Shown one piece after another: positions 46,437 through 57,238 of a DNA stretch of 64,000 nucleotides. The stretch spans positions 1-64,000 of the forward strand of contig NZ_JACDIS010000011.1 in assembly GCF_013839525.1 (NCBI RefSeq), given 5' to 3'. Both the position numbers and the translations under genes were made by a program. Source of the DNA: Chthonobacter rhizosphaerae. GTDB lineage: Bacteria > Pseudomonadota > Alphaproteobacteria > Rhizobiales > Pleomorphomonadaceae. Within the stretch, counting starts at the first letter, position 1. Each line of letters starts with the position of its first letter. Below the pieces are notes generated by a model. It saw only the letters and a list, made by a program, of their open reading frames with translations. It did no database searches and was not told the origin of the DNA.

Positions 46437-47603
46437 CTATTCGACATCGGACAAATTAGTGTACGTTCCCGCGCCAGACCGCACCGTCCCTACCGCAAGG
46501 TTCACGATTCCCAAGAACTTGGCCAGTTCGTTAGCGGGAGCTGCGCTGACGTAGAGCATGTCCTTGTCGAAGACCGGAAAGCTCTGGGCCAGGAACAGGT
46601 TCTTGGGGTCCTGCAGGTCGAGCCGGTAGACCACCGGCACGTGACCGCCCCGAGCCGCCAGGCGGGATTGCGGCGCGTAGAGGCGGACGACTTCGGCCGG
46701 TTCCGACCGGAACAGGAAAACGCCGGATGGGTCGGCCCTGTTGTCCAGGAGGCCGCCGGCCTTCGCGATGGCCTCGTTGAGCGCGATCCCTTTGGCGCTG
46801 AAGGGTATCTCGGCGTTCCGGCCAGTCGCGCCGAAAGCCGTGAAGGTCTGCGGGTCACGGGTGAGGGTCAGCGTATCGCCGGCCGATAGAGTGATGTTTT
46901 CCTGCGGATTATCAACAACCTGCTGCAAGGGCACCCGGATTGTCTGCCGCCCGCGTTGGAGCTGGACGAAGGTCTCATGCACGGGCGCGGAGATCCCGCC
47001 AGCACTCGCAATCACGTCCAGGATAGTGTCTCCGCGCGCGGACAGCGGTACGCGCCCTCCCCTGGTGACCTCGCCGGTCACAGTCGCCGTGTTGAACAGC
47101 GGCCGTGTCACGCTGACGAGCACCTGCGGCTCGATCGCCTTTCCGGAAAGCGCCTGTTCGATGCTGGATTTGACCTGTTCCGGCGTCCGGCCTGCGGCAG
47201 TCACCGTGCCGGCGTAAGGGATCGAGATCGTACCGGCTCGCGTAACGGGCTGCTCAGGTATCGTCACGCTCTTGTTGCCGGAGGTCACCGAGCCAACTGG
47301 AGCGGAGAACAGACCACCGTTCCCGGCCTCCCAGATCGTAACTGTGACGAAGTCGCCAACTCCAATGGCGTCGGACGTGCCGCCCCGAGCCCCTCCGAAA
47401 GAACCAGCCAACTTCTCGTTGGGCCGCGAGCGAAGGGCGGCCAGCACCCGGTCGCTCACGTCCACGACCTCGTAGCGGTCGAGCGCAGCGCTATCCTCAG
47501 TTCGGTCGACGATGTCGCTGGCCGAAGGACCGCTGGAGGGAAGAGTGGCACAACTGGTCAGGAAGATGGCTGCGGTGAGAGCGGCATACGAACGCTTCAT
47601 CAT
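46437..47603 (-). CDS. kpsD: Polysaccharide export lipoprotein, KpsD/Wza type
   Basis: A 388-residue outer membrane polysaccharide export protein. The signal peptide ends in a lipobox (FLTSC, Cys18-19 depending on the start Met), so it is lipid-anchored. The Poly_export domain follows (DAIGVGDFVTVTIWEAG), then SLBB repeats (VTGEVTRGGRVPLSARGDTILDVI and later AKGIALNEAIAKAGG). It forms the exit channel for the capsule made by the neighbouring genes. GC is again high here, unlike the genes to its left. Confidence 0.9.
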   Translation of the reverse strand: MMKRSYAALTAAIFLTSCATLPSSGPSASDIVDRTEDSAALDRYEVVDVSDRVLAALRSRPNEKLAGSFGGARGGTSDAIGVGDFVTVTIWEAGNGGLFSAPVGSVTSGNKSVTIPEQPVTRAGTISIPYAGTVTAAGRTPEQVKSSIEQALSGKAIEPQVLVSVTRPLFNTATVTGEVTRGGRVPLSARGDTILDVIASAGGISAPVHETFVQLQRGRQTIRVPLQQVVDNPQENITLSAGDTLTLTRDPQTFTAFGATGRNAEIPFSAKGIALNEAIAKAGGLLDNRADPSGVFLFRSEPAEVVRLYAPQSRLAARGGHVPVVYRLDLQDPKNLFLAQSFPVFDKDMLYVSAAPANELAKFLGIVNLAVGTVRSGAGTYTNLSDVE

Positions 47604-47747
47604 GAAACAGGTCTTCCCGACACCCAGACACTTGTCACCCTTACCCGATCGGACGTGAAAAGAAAGTGTCCAACCGGTCCTGCCGTAGGCCGCTCGTGAG
47701 GTGCTGCGGAAAGGCAACATCATGCCAGCCGTGGGCCCAATCCCGCC

Positions 47748-49763
47748 CTAATCGGATTGCGGGAACGCAACTGCGATCCTGTTCAGTATGCGAGCCCGGA
47801 GAGTCCTCACAAGGCGCTCGAGACGCGCCGCCCCGGTCTCGACGGGTGGCGGCTCGGAGAGCCGGCGCACGACCACTTCGACCGGGCAAGGCGTCCGATT
47901 GAAGGGGTCTACATATGACGGATAAAGGATGAGTGCCACCGCCACGAGTTCGTCAAGCGTAAGCCGGCGCTGGCGCCGATCGGGCATGGGCGCGACATCT
48001 TCGGTCAAACCCCATCCGCCATAGAACGGCCGCCCATGAACGGCGACGGCTTTCCCCCGAAGGAGAGCTTCAAAACCCGTCAGCGATGTCATTGTCTCCA
48101 CCCGGTCCGCCCAGTCCAGGCAGTCGGCGATGGAGGCTTCTAAAACCGCTTCATCCGCTGTGGCTTCGAGAACAGCCTTTGGGACAGCGCCTCGGCGCAA
48201 GCCGGCGACGACGTCCGGGTGCGGCTTGTAGAGGATGAATGCATCCGGGTGTTGCCGCCGGACGGCCTTCAGAAGATCAGTGTTGGTCCGAACATCCATC
48301 GCGCCGAGCCGGATCGAGGCATCCGTCTCCACCTGTCCAGGTACCAAGATCCGCATTCGCCCGCTCGCACCCGGGAGGGCGAGCGATCGTCCCACGCCAT
48401 ATTTGCTGAGCCGGCCCGCGACAATGCGCGCACGTAAAGCCGCGGCCCGTTCCAGAAGGACGCGATCGAGCACCGCACCGTTCGCAAGCGCCTCGAAACC
48501 GCTCAGTCGCCCTGGATCATAGTAGAGACCGTATTCATCGAGCACGAGAGAGGCCGGGTAGGCGCCCTCCACCCCCAATCCGATCGATCGAAGAAATCCG
48601 TCCTCGATCCGGACCGATGCCGACGCCACCGGATCGTTTCCATATCCCCAGACGGCCAATCGGAGTCGGCCTTCCTTTGCCTCCGCCTCGGCCTCGGCAA
48701 TGGTCCGACGGTGCATCGGCGGACCTGCTGCGCAGTCGAGAAATGGCTCGACGGCGGCGATCCTCCAACGGGAGAAGCCGCCTGTCACGAACCGAGGGCC
48801 GGACTGGAACCGCGCCTTGAGTTCGCTCAGTGTCGAGACTGCATTCGGGAGCGTCGAGGCTTCCCGGAAGTACGGATCGATGTACCGGCAATAACGGCCG
48901 TAGGCGGCCTCGACCAGGCCCGCAAGGGTCGGCCGTGCGGTCCGACGCGGTAGTGCGACTGTGTCCTTGGTCAGTCCCCATCCCGAGTAGAAGGGGGCTC
49001 CGAAGCAGTGGACCGGAACACCGGCCATCAATGCCTCCAGGCCAATCAGACTGGAGACCGTGAACACTGCTTCGCACCGCTCGAAGAGATCCCAGGGATC
49101 GACGTCGCGATCAAGCACCGCCAGACCAAGGTCTCGAGCGCGATCGAAGAGGTAGCCGCGCTTCAACCCCGCCGTCACGTCCGGATGCACCTTAACCACA
49201 GTGCGATCGCTTCCGAACCGGTCCAAGGCCGCTTGAAGCATTGTGTCGAAAGTTAAGGCTGATGCTAACGCGCCCGCAACTGATGCATCGCCGTCAGTCT
49301 GATCTACAACCAGAACGAAGTCTTTTGGCAAAAGCTGCTCGACCTGCCCGAGGCGACGACCACTGTTGTACTTGGACAGTCGCGCGCGCCGCAGAAGCGC
49401 CAAAGTATCACCGGAGATCCCCGGTTCGGCTGCTGCTTCGACGATCAGGCGCTCCAGATCCGAAGGAGCCGATGCGTCGTAATAGATCCCGGTCCAGTCG
49501 ACTACATAGCTGAAGCTGCGGGTCCCCGTGCCAGGGCGGATGGAGCGAAGGAAGCCGTCTTCGACGGCGGCGTAGGGTAGTCCTGCCGCCGCCGCCGCGC
49601 GCCGCGCCCTGTCCGCTGTCGACTTGTGGCCCCATCCCGCGACGGCTTTGGCCTCGCGGGCAAGACCCATGCGGGCCCGTACCGGCGTCATACCTGTCAA
49701 GAGCGCGATCTCGGGTCTCAGCGTCCACATGCCGGACGAGAAGATCGCAAGGGTATCGGACAT
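47748..49763 (-). CDS. kpsC: Capsule biosynthesis protein KpsC, two beta-Kdo transferase modules
   Basis: A 671-residue protein with two tandem related modules (about 1-320 and 340-640). Each has EDGFLRSI near its start, a SKYN or SKYG stretch, VKVHPDV or YKPHPDV, and FGAPFYSGWGLT or HGRPFYGGWGLT. This duplication is the hallmark of KpsC, which adds alternating beta-Kdo residues to the lysophosphatidylglycerol anchor of group 2 capsule. ATG at 49763 starts at MSDTLAIFSSGMW. It faces left, like kpsD, as the second arm of the locus. Confidence 0.9.
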   Translation of the reverse strand: MSDTLAIFSSGMWTLRPEIALLTGMTPVRARMGLAREAKAVAGWGHKSTADRARRAAAAAGLPYAAVEDGFLRSIRPGTGTRSFSYVVDWTGIYYDASAPSDLERLIVEAAAEPGISGDTLALLRRARLSKYNSGRRLGQVEQLLPKDFVLVVDQTDGDASVAGALASALTFDTMLQAALDRFGSDRTVVKVHPDVTAGLKRGYLFDRARDLGLAVLDRDVDPWDLFERCEAVFTVSSLIGLEALMAGVPVHCFGAPFYSGWGLTKDTVALPRRTARPTLAGLVEAAYGRYCRYIDPYFREASTLPNAVSTLSELKARFQSGPRFVTGGFSRWRIAAVEPFLDCAAGPPMHRRTIAEAEAEAKEGRLRLAVWGYGNDPVASASVRIEDGFLRSIGLGVEGAYPASLVLDEYGLYYDPGRLSGFEALANGAVLDRVLLERAAALRARIVAGRLSKYGVGRSLALPGASGRMRILVPGQVETDASIRLGAMDVRTNTDLLKAVRRQHPDAFILYKPHPDVVAGLRRGAVPKAVLEATADEAVLEASIADCLDWADRVETMTSLTGFEALLRGKAVAVHGRPFYGGWGLTEDVAPMPDRRQRRLTLDELVAVALILYPSYVDPFNRTPCPVEVVVRRLSEPPPVETGAARLERLVRTLRARILNRIAVAFPQSD

Positions 49764-49859
49764 AGGATGTTGACCTTCGATCAACTGCTCGTCAGGCGGC
49801 AGGTTGGGCGCGAATGCCGCATCGAGGCTTCTGGAACTTTGCCCTTGCCGCCGCCAAAC

Positions 49860-50834
49860 TCAGACTGATCCAATCTCCACCCTCCTCAACTCATACAGCA
49901 TCACGCCCGTCGCCACCGCCAGATTGAGGCTGTCGGCCTTTCCCCACATGGGGATCTTCACGCGAACGGCGCAGGCCTCGGCCAGCGCGTCGGACAGGCC
50001 CTGCTGTTCGTTGCCCATCACCAGCACGGTGGGCGCGGTGGAGGCCACGGATCGGTAGTCGGCGGTGGCCTTCAGGTGCGTGCCGACCAGGCGGGCGCCG
50101 GAGGTCTTCGCCCAGGCGAGGAAGGCGTCGCGGCCGGTGCGGACCAGGGGAACGTGGAAAAGCGAGCCCATGGTGGCCCGGACCGCTTCCATCGAGAAGG
50201 GGTCGCAGGTCTCGCCGACGAGGATCACGCCCTTGGCGCCGACCGAATCGGCGGTGCGGACGATCGTGCCGAGGTTGCCCGGATCGCGGACCTGTTCGAG
50301 CGCCACCCAGATGTCGCCCTCGCGCGGGCGCACCTCGGCGAGCGGCGTCAGCTTCTGGCGGAAGACGCCCACCACCATCTGCGGATTGTCGCGCCGGGTG
50401 ATCTTGCCGAGCACCTGTTCGGAAACGTCCAGCACCATGCCGCCGCGGGCGTGCACGGTGGCGGCGGCCCGCATCACCGCCTCCTGGCCGCGCGTGGCGG
50501 CGGCGAACAGGATGGTGTGCACGGGCCAGCCCTCCTCCAGGGCGTCGGTCACGAGCTTTAGTCCCTCGCCGAGGAAAAGGCCGGTCTCCTCCCGGTGCTT
50601 CTTCAGCGCGAGACCGCGAATGTCCTTCACGATCGGATTGGTGAGCGACGTGATCTGCTTCACCGATCCCGGGGCGGCGATGGCCGGGCGGCGGTCGTCG
50701 CGGCCGTGCGCGTCGCGGCGGTCGCTCATGGGGCCTCTCCCTCGAAGCGGCGCAGGCCGTGACCGATCGGGTTTGCCAGAGACGGGATCCGCTTCACCGA
50801 TCCCTGGGCGGCGGTCGTCGCGGCGGTCGGTCAT
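49860..50834 (-). CDS. SpoU/TrmH-family RNA 2'-O-methyltransferase
   Basis: A SPOUT methyltransferase with all three motifs: VRDPGNLGTIVRTADSVGAKGVI, VLVMGNEQQGLS and KIPMWGKADSLNLAVATGV. A substrate-binding N-terminal domain precedes them. It probably modifies rRNA. Two starts exist: 50834, which overlaps the upstream stop by 4 nt, and 50729, each with the same ribosome binding site, because the 5' junction is duplicated. The longer form has 324 residues with an extra 35-residue repeat of the N terminus; the shorter has 289, closer to the family's length. Confidence 0.88.
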   Translation of the reverse strand: MTDRRDDRRPGIGEADPVSGKPDRSRPAPLRGRGPMSDRRDAHGRDDRRPAIAAPGSVKQITSLTNPIVKDIRGLALKKHREETGLFLGEGLKLVTDALEEGWPVHTILFAAATRGQEAVMRAAATVHARGGMVLDVSEQVLGKITRRDNPQMVVGVFRQKLTPLAEVRPREGDIWVALEQVRDPGNLGTIVRTADSVGAKGVILVGETCDPFSMEAVRATMGSLFHVPLVRTGRDAFLAWAKTSGARLVGTHLKATADYRSVASTAPTVLVMGNEQQGLSDALAEACAVRVKIPMWGKADSLNLAVATGVMLYELRRVEIGSV

Positions 50835-51985
50835 GGGGCCTCTCCCTCGAAGCGGGTGAACATGGAGGTGGAGAGCCGGCGGCCGGGCTGTCCGGGCAGG
50901 CCGGTCTCGCGCAGCACCAGTTCGCCGGAGCGGATCGTCCCCGGCCGGTCGCCCAGGAGATCGGCGGTGAGTTCGTGGATGGACAGGAAGGACGCCCGGA
51001 TCGCATAGGCGGTGAGGACCAGGAAGGACGGGCCCGGCTTCAGGATCCGGCGGACGAGGTCCAGCATGTGCGGCAGGTCCTCGGTCAGGTCCCAGACCTC
51101 GCCGTCCGGGCCGCGGCCGAAGCGCGGCGGGTCGAGGAGGATGCCGTCATACTGCCGGCCCCGGCGCACCTCGCGCTCGGCGAACGTCACCGCGTCGTCC
51201 ACGATCCAGCGGATCGGGGCCGCGTCGAGGCCGGCAAGGGCCTGGTTCTCGCGCCCCCAGGCGACGGATTTCTTCGACGCGTCCACATGGGTCACGTCGG
51301 CGCCGGCCGAGGCGGCGATCAGGGAGGCGAGGCCGGTGTAGCCGAACAGGTTCAGGAGTTGCGGCCGCTCCGTCCGCGTCGCCGACAGAGCGCGCAGCCG
51401 GTCCGCCATGTAGGTCCAGTGGGCCACCTGTTCGGGGAAGACGCCGACGTGCCGGAAGGAGGTGAGCCGGCACGCGAAGGGAATGCCCATCACGGCCATC
51501 TCCCAGCTGTCGCCGATCCCGTCGGCGAGGCGCCAGCGGCCCGGCCCCTCCTCCTCCACGTCGCCGGTGAAGGCGGCGCCGGCGGCGGCCCAGGCGGCCT
51601 CGGGCAGACGGCGCGGATACATGGCCTGCGGCTCGGGCCGGACGACCGTGAGCGCCCCATAGCGCTCCAGCTTGGCGCCCTCGCCGGAATCGAGCAGCTG
51701 GTAGGCGTCCCAGCCTTCCGTCTCCAGCATGACGCCGATGGTCTCGGCCGCCCGGCGCGGGCCGAGCGGGCGCGGCACCGGTCGCTTCGGCTCGCTCGCG
51801 CCGGCCGGACGGGCGGGCCCTCGATCGGCCTCCGGCGTGCGGCGGGCCGGGGCGGCGTCCCGCGGCGCCGGCTTGGCGCCCTGGCCCGGACGCGCCTCCG
51901 CCCGCGGCGCGGGCGCGCGCTGGCTCCTGTCGTCCCGGCGCCCGGGCGGGGGCGCGGCACGGCCGGGGGGACGGGACTTCGGCAC
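50831..51985 (-). CDS. Class I SAM-dependent RNA methyltransferase (RlmI-like)
   Basis: A 384-residue protein. The first 75 residues are an Arg/Pro/Ala-rich disordered tail. The rest is a methyltransferase domain with LLNLFGYTGLASLIAASAGADVTHVDASKK (SAM motif; quoted pieces LFGYTGLASL and HVDASKK) and the catalytic LDPPRFGRG. The layout resembles the RlmI/RlmK rRNA m5C/m7G group. The start is GTG at 51985. The stop overlaps the following SpoU gene by ATGA. Confidence 0.82.
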   Translation of the reverse strand: MPKSRPPGRAAPPPGRRDDRSQRAPAPRAEARPGQGAKPAPRDAAPARRTPEADRGPARPAGASEPKRPVPRPLGPRRAAETIGVMLETEGWDAYQLLDSGEGAKLERYGALTVVRPEPQAMYPRRLPEAAWAAAGAAFTGDVEEEGPGRWRLADGIGDSWEMAVMGIPFACRLTSFRHVGVFPEQVAHWTYMADRLRALSATRTERPQLLNLFGYTGLASLIAASAGADVTHVDASKKSVAWGRENQALAGLDAAPIRWIVDDAVTFAEREVRRGRQYDGILLDPPRFGRGPDGEVWDLTEDLPHMLDLVRRILKPGPSFLVLTAYAIRASFLSIHELTADLLGDRPGTIRSGELVLRETGLPGQPGRRLSTSMFTRFEGEAP

Positions 51986-52102
51986 GAGGCATCACTCCAA
52001 AGCAGTCTTGCGGCAGGGCGCGTCTGCGGTCGTTATACACCGCAGGGCACGGGATTGAAGCCGGGCTCGACAGATGCCGTTCCGATCCCGTAAGCCTCGC
52101 CC

Positions 52103-52816
52103 ATGCTCGTTCTCGCCCTCGACACAGCCCTCGACCAGACCGCCGTCGCCGTCGGCGACGGCCGGCGGATCGACGCGGCCGCGGTGGACCGGATGGACCG
52201 GGGGCACGCGGAACGCCTGTTCCCGATGGTGGAGGCCGTGCTGCGGGAGGCGGGCGTTTCGCTCGACGCGCTCGACAGGATCGCGGTCGCGGTCGGGCCG
52301 GGCAGCTTCACCGGCATCCGGATCGCGTTGTCGGCCGCCCGCGGGCTCGGGCTCGCGCTCGGAAAGCCCGTGGTCGGCGTCGGCACGCTCCGGGCGCTCG
52401 CCGCCTCGGTGCCGGAGCGGCCGACGGGACCGGTGCTCGCGGCGGTGGACGCCCGGCGGGGCGAGCTCTACGCGGCCCTCTACGGGCCGGACGGCACGCC
52501 GCTTCTCGCGCCGTTCGCCGCCTCCGCCGAGGCGGTGCTCCACGCGGTCGCGGACCGGGCGGCGGTGGCGATCGGCTCGGGCGCGCCGATCATCGGCCAC
52601 CAGGCGGTCCAGGCGGGCGCCCGGCGTCCGGAACTGATCCCCCTCGCCGGCCCGGACCCGCGGGCGATCGCCCGGCTCGGCGCCACGCTGGACCCGGCGA
52701 CGAACCGGCCCGAGCCTGCCTACCTGCGGCCGCCGGACGCCAAGCCGCCGGCGGCGATCGCCGGGCTTCTGCTCGCCGCGGCTCCGGCCGGCCCGGCCTC
52801 TGGAGGACGCTCGTGA
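52103..52816 (+). CDS. tsaB: tRNA t6A biosynthesis protein TsaB
   Basis: A 237-residue protein with an ASKHA fold: MLVLALDTALDQTAVAV, then VAVGPGSFTGIRIALSAARGLGLALGKPVVG, the well-known TsaB (YeaZ) signature. It is the scaffold partner of TsaD in threonylcarbamoylation of tRNA A37. Its stop overlaps the rimI start by 4 nt; tsaB-rimI-fur is the conserved order in Hyphomicrobiales. Confidence 0.95.
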   Translation: MLVLALDTALDQTAVAVGDGRRIDAAAVDRMDRGHAERLFPMVEAVLREAGVSLDALDRIAVAVGPGSFTGIRIALSAARGLGLALGKPVVGVGTLRALAASVPERPTGPVLAAVDARRGELYAALYGPDGTPLLAPFAASAEAVLHAVADRAAVAIGSGAPIIGHQAVQAGARRPELIPLAGPDPRAIARLGATLDPATNRPEPAYLRPPDAKPPAAIAGLLLAAAPAGPASGGRS

Positions 52817-53301
52817 TCCTCTGGTACGATCCCTATCCGGCGGTGATCGACGAGGCGCGTCTCGGCGACGTGGACGACCTCGCGGACATCCACGCGACCG
52901 CCTTCCACCGGGGCTGGCACGCCGCCGAGGTCGAGGCCCTGCTCGTCCAGTCCGGGGTGTTCACCTTCGTGGCCCGGCGCGGCGTGCCGTTCGGGTCGCG
53001 CCGGCCGGTCGGCTTCGTGATGATCCGGGCGGCGGGCGACGAGGCGGAGGTGCTCACCATCGCAGTCACGCCCAGGCACCGGGGCAAGGGGCTCGGCCGC
53101 CGGCTCATCGACCACGCGTTGCGCCGGCTCTACCACGACCGGATCCGCTCGCTCTTCCTGGAGGTGGACGAGACCAACGGCCCCGCCTGCCGGCTCTACA
53201 AGGCGGTCGGCTTCAAGGTGGTCGGCTCGCGTCCCAACTACTACGCCAAGGGGAGCGCGCCCCCGGCGACGGCCCTTGTCATGCGGGCCGATCTCACTTA
53301 A
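52813..53301 (+). CDS. rimI: Ribosomal-protein-alanine N-acetyltransferase RimI-like
   Basis: A 162-residue GNAT acetyltransferase. The acetyl-CoA site is VTPRHRGKGLGRRLIDHALRRL, and the C-terminal ETNGPACRLYKAVGFKVVG is the RimI/GNAT pattern. It probably acetylates the N terminus of ribosomal protein S18. It is coupled to tsaB. The start is GTG at 52813. Confidence 0.88.
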   Translation: MILWYDPYPAVIDEARLGDVDDLADIHATAFHRGWHAAEVEALLVQSGVFTFVARRGVPFGSRRPVGFVMIRAAGDEAEVLTIAVTPRHRGKGLGRRLIDHALRRLYHDRIRSLFLEVDETNGPACRLYKAVGFKVVGSRPNYYAKGSAPPATALVMRADLT

Positions 53302-53367
53302 GCGCAGACCACGTGACGATCCGGCCGGACCTTGGCGACGGCGGCCGACGAAGCAGGACGTGATCCG

Positions 53368-53805
53368 GTGACCGACGCGAGCAAAACCACGCCCCTGGAG
53401 GAGGTCTGCGTCGCCAAGGGCATGCGGATGACGGACCAGCGCCGCGTGATCGCGCGCGTGCTGGAGTCCTCCACGGACCATCCGGACGTGGAGGAGGTCT
53501 ACCGGCGGGCCTCGGCGATCGACCAGAACATCTCCATCTCCACCGTCTACCGCACCGTGAAGCTGTTCGAGGACGCCGGCATCATCGCCCGCCACGACTT
53601 CCGCGACGGCCGGTCGCGCTACGAGACCGTGCCGGACGAGCACCACGACCACCTGATCGACCTGCGCTCGGGCCGCGTGATCGAGTTCCGCAGCGAGGAC
53701 ATCGAGGCCCTGCAGGAGGTGATCGCGGAGCGGCTCGGCTACCGGCTGGTGGACCACCGGCTGGAGCTCTACGCCGTGCCGCTCGACGACAAGCCGCGGC
53801 GCTGA
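53368..53805 (+). CDS. fur: Fur-family transcriptional regulator
   Basis: A 145-residue metal-responsive repressor. The DNA-binding winged helix holds MRMTDQRRVIARVLESSTDHPDVEEVYRRA (in parts) and ISISTVYRTVKLFEDAGIIARHDF. The dimerization domain has YETVPDEHHDHLIDLRSGRVIEF with the HHDH metal-binding site. The usual C-terminal Cys pairs are absent, as in the alphaproteobacterial Fur/Mur group, which can sense manganese. The GTG at 53368 follows AGGA; TTG at 53332 would add 12 residues. Confidence 0.9.
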   Translation: MTDASKTTPLEEVCVAKGMRMTDQRRVIARVLESSTDHPDVEEVYRRASAIDQNISISTVYRTVKLFEDAGIIARHDFRDGRSRYETVPDEHHDHLIDLRSGRVIEFRSEDIEALQEVIAERLGYRLVDHRLELYAVPLDDKPRR

Positions 53806-53815
53806 CCGGACGCTG

Positions 53816-54604
53816 ATGGCGCGCCTCCGCCCCGTCCTCGCGCTCGGCCCGCTCGTGCTCCTCACGCTCGCGCTGATGCCGGTCCAGTGGCTGGCGATCC
53901 GGTTCGACTGGCGCATCGGCCACCGGCTGCCGATGGTGTTCCACCGGGCCGCCTGCCGGGCGCTTGGCGTGCGGGTCGCGGTGCGCGGCCGGCCGGCTCC
54001 GGATCGGCCGCTGCTGATCACCGCCAACCACGTGTCCTGGATCGACATCGTGGTGCTCGGCTCCCTGATGCCGCTCTCCTTCATCGCCAAGAGCGAGGTG
54101 GCGGACTGGCCGCTGTTCGGGCTCCTGGCGAAGCTCCAGCGCACGGTGTTCGTCGACCGGCAGCGCCGGACCCAGACCAGGGACCAGGCGGCGGCGATCG
54201 CGGAGCGGCTCGCGGACGGCGACGCCATGGTGCTGTTCGCCGAGGGCACCACGGGCGACGGCAACCAGATCCTGCCGTTCCGCTCCGCGCTCCTCGGGGC
54301 GGCGCGGGCGGCGGTGGACGCGGGCGGCCACAGCCACGTTCTGGTCCAGCCGGTCGCCATCGCGTACACGCGCCTGCACGGCCTGCCCATGGGGCGGCTC
54401 GGGCGGGCGCACGTGTCGTGGATCGGCGACCAGGACCTGCCGCCGCACCTGATGGCCATCGTCCGGGAGGGCGCGGTGGACGCGGTCGTGTCGTTCGGCG
54501 ACCCGATCCCGTTCGACCGGGACGGCGACCGCAAGCGCGTGACCGCCGCGGCGGAGGCGGCGGTGCGCACGCTCCTGTCGGAGGCCCTGCGCCGGGGCGG
54601 CTGA
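53816..54604 (+). CDS. plsC: Lysophospholipid acyltransferase (PlsC type)
   Basis: A 262-residue 1-acyl-glycerol-3-phosphate acyltransferase-type enzyme with a membrane segment near residues 8-26, motif I NHVSWID (H-x4-D), motif II around [10 protein letters not shown], and motif [12 protein letters not shown]. It could produce phosphatidate, or act as the OlsA-type acyltransferase of ornithine lipids; sequence alone does not decide. It is 10 bp downstream of fur. Confidence 0.88.
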   Translation: MARLRPVLALGPLVLLTLALMPVQWLAIRFDWRIGHRLPMVFHRAACRALGVRVAVRGRPAPDRPLLITANHVSWIDIVVLGSLMPLSFIAKSEVADWPLFGLLAKLQRTVFVDRQRRTQTRDQAAAIAERLADGDAMVLFAEGTTGDGNQILPFRSALLGAARAAVDAGGHSHVLVQPVAIAYTRLHGLPMGRLGRAHVSWIGDQDLPPHLMAIVREGAVDAVVSFGDPIPFDRDGDRKRVTAAAEAAVRTLLSEALRRGG

Positions 54605-54708
54605 CACGGTCGCCGGCGCCGCTATTCTCATCAGGGCGGAAAAGGGGTAGAGGTCTTTCTCATGCCGGCCCGGCCCGGGCATCCCATCCGGAGCGCAAGA
54701 CTTCGACC

Positions 54709-56160
54709 GTGACCGCTGAGAAGACCGTCTACATCAAGACCTACGGCTGCCAGATGAACGTCTACGACAGCGATCGCATGTCGGACAGCCTGGCGCCGCT
54801 CGGATACCGGCAGACCGACGTCATCGAGGCCGCGGATCTCATCATCCTGAACACCTGCCACATCCGCGAGAAGGCCGCCGAGAAGGTCTATTCCGAGCTC
54901 GGCCGGATCCGCCAGGTGAAGGCGGAGCGCCGGGCGGCGGGACAGGCCACCATGGTGGCCGTCGCCGGCTGCGTGGCGCAGGCGGAGGGCGAGGAGATCA
55001 TCCGCCGGGCGCCGGTGGTCGACATGGTGTTCGGCCCCCAGGCCTACCACCGCCTGCCGGACCTGATCGACCGGGCGGCCCGCGGCGAGCGGCCGAGCGA
55101 CCTCGCCGAGGCGGCCGCGCCGTTCAAGACCGCGGCGCCGGCCAAGGTGGTGGCGACGGACTTTCCCATCGAGGACAAGTTCGACAGCCTGCCGCCGGTC
55201 AGCGCGGAGCGCACCCGGTCGCGCGGGGTGACCGCCTTCCTGACCGTCCAGGAGGGCTGCGACAAGTTCTGCACCTTCTGCGTCGTTCCCTACACGCGCG
55301 GCGCGGAGGTGTCCCGGCCGGCCGGCAAGGTGCTCGCCGAGGCGCGGGCGCTGGTCGCCGCGGGCGTGCGCGAGGTCACCCTCCTCGGCCAGAACGTCAA
55401 CGCCTACCACGGCGAGGGCGAGGACGGGGACGACTGGACCCTCGCCCGCCTGATCCGGGCGCTCGCCCGCATTCCTGGGCTCGACCGCCTGCGCTACACC
55501 ACCAGCCACCCGCGCGACATGGGCGAGGACCTGATCGGCGCCCACCGCGACCTGCCCCAGCTGATGCCCTACCTGCACCTGCCGGTGCAGTCGGGCTCGG
55601 ACCGGATCCTCGCCGCCATGAACCGGAGGCACACGGCGGACGACTACCTGCGCCTCGTGGAGCGGATCCGCGCGGCCCGGCCGGACATCGCCCTCTCCGG
55701 CGACTTCATCGTGGGCTTCCCGGGCGAGACGGACGCGGACTTCGAGGCGACGCTCGCGCTCGTCCGGGCAGTCGGCTACGCGGGCTGCTTCACGTTCAAG
55801 TATTCGCCGCGCCCCGGCACCCCGGCGTCCGACCTCGACGGCCAGGTGCCGGAGACGGTGAAGACCGAGCGGCTCCACCGGCTGCAGGCCCTCATTGACG
55901 ACCAGGAGCGCCGGTTCGCGGCGGGCCTCGTCGGCCGCACCCTGCCGGTGCTCCTGGAGAAGGCGGGCCGGCTGCCCGGCCAGCTGGTCGGCCGGTCGCC
56001 CTATCTCCACCCGGTGCACGTGACCGCGCCCGCCGGCCTCATCGGCTCCATCGCGCCCGTCGCCATCACGTCGACCGGGCGGCACAGCCTCAACGGCGAC
56101 GTGGTTCCGTCCGATGGGGCGGAACCGGGCGCGTCCCCTGCCGTTCGGCTTTCGGCATGA
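54709..56160 (+). CDS. miaB: tRNA-2-methylthio-N6-dimethylallyladenosine synthase MiaB
   Basis: A 483-residue radical-SAM methylthiotransferase. The N-terminal UPF0004 domain has [18 protein letters not shown] and NTCHIRE with its [4Fe-4S] cysteines. The radical SAM motif [15 protein letters not shown] gives CxxxCxxC. A C-terminal TRAM domain ends the protein. It modifies A37 of tRNAs that read UNN codons. The start is GTG at 54709; no in-frame ATG lies nearby. Confidence 0.95.
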   Translation: MTAEKTVYIKTYGCQMNVYDSDRMSDSLAPLGYRQTDVIEAADLIILNTCHIREKAAEKVYSELGRIRQVKAERRAAGQATMVAVAGCVAQAEGEEIIRRAPVVDMVFGPQAYHRLPDLIDRAARGERPSDLAEAAAPFKTAAPAKVVATDFPIEDKFDSLPPVSAERTRSRGVTAFLTVQEGCDKFCTFCVVPYTRGAEVSRPAGKVLAEARALVAAGVREVTLLGQNVNAYHGEGEDGDDWTLARLIRALARIPGLDRLRYTTSHPRDMGEDLIGAHRDLPQLMPYLHLPVQSGSDRILAAMNRRHTADDYLRLVERIRAARPDIALSGDFIVGFPGETDADFEATLALVRAVGYAGCFTFKYSPRPGTPASDLDGQVPETVKTERLHRLQALIDDQERRFAAGLVGRTLPVLLEKAGRLPGQLVGRSPYLHPVHVTAPAGLIGSIAPVAITSTGRHSLNGDVVPSDGAEPGASPAVRLSA

Positions 56161-56224
56161 CGGTTTTGCCGCCGGGCGGCCGGCGGCCCGTTTCGACCCG
56201 TTCTTCCTCCGGACCGGAGAGCGC

Positions 56225-57234
<1,010 letters not shown>

Positions 57235-57238
<4 letters not shown>

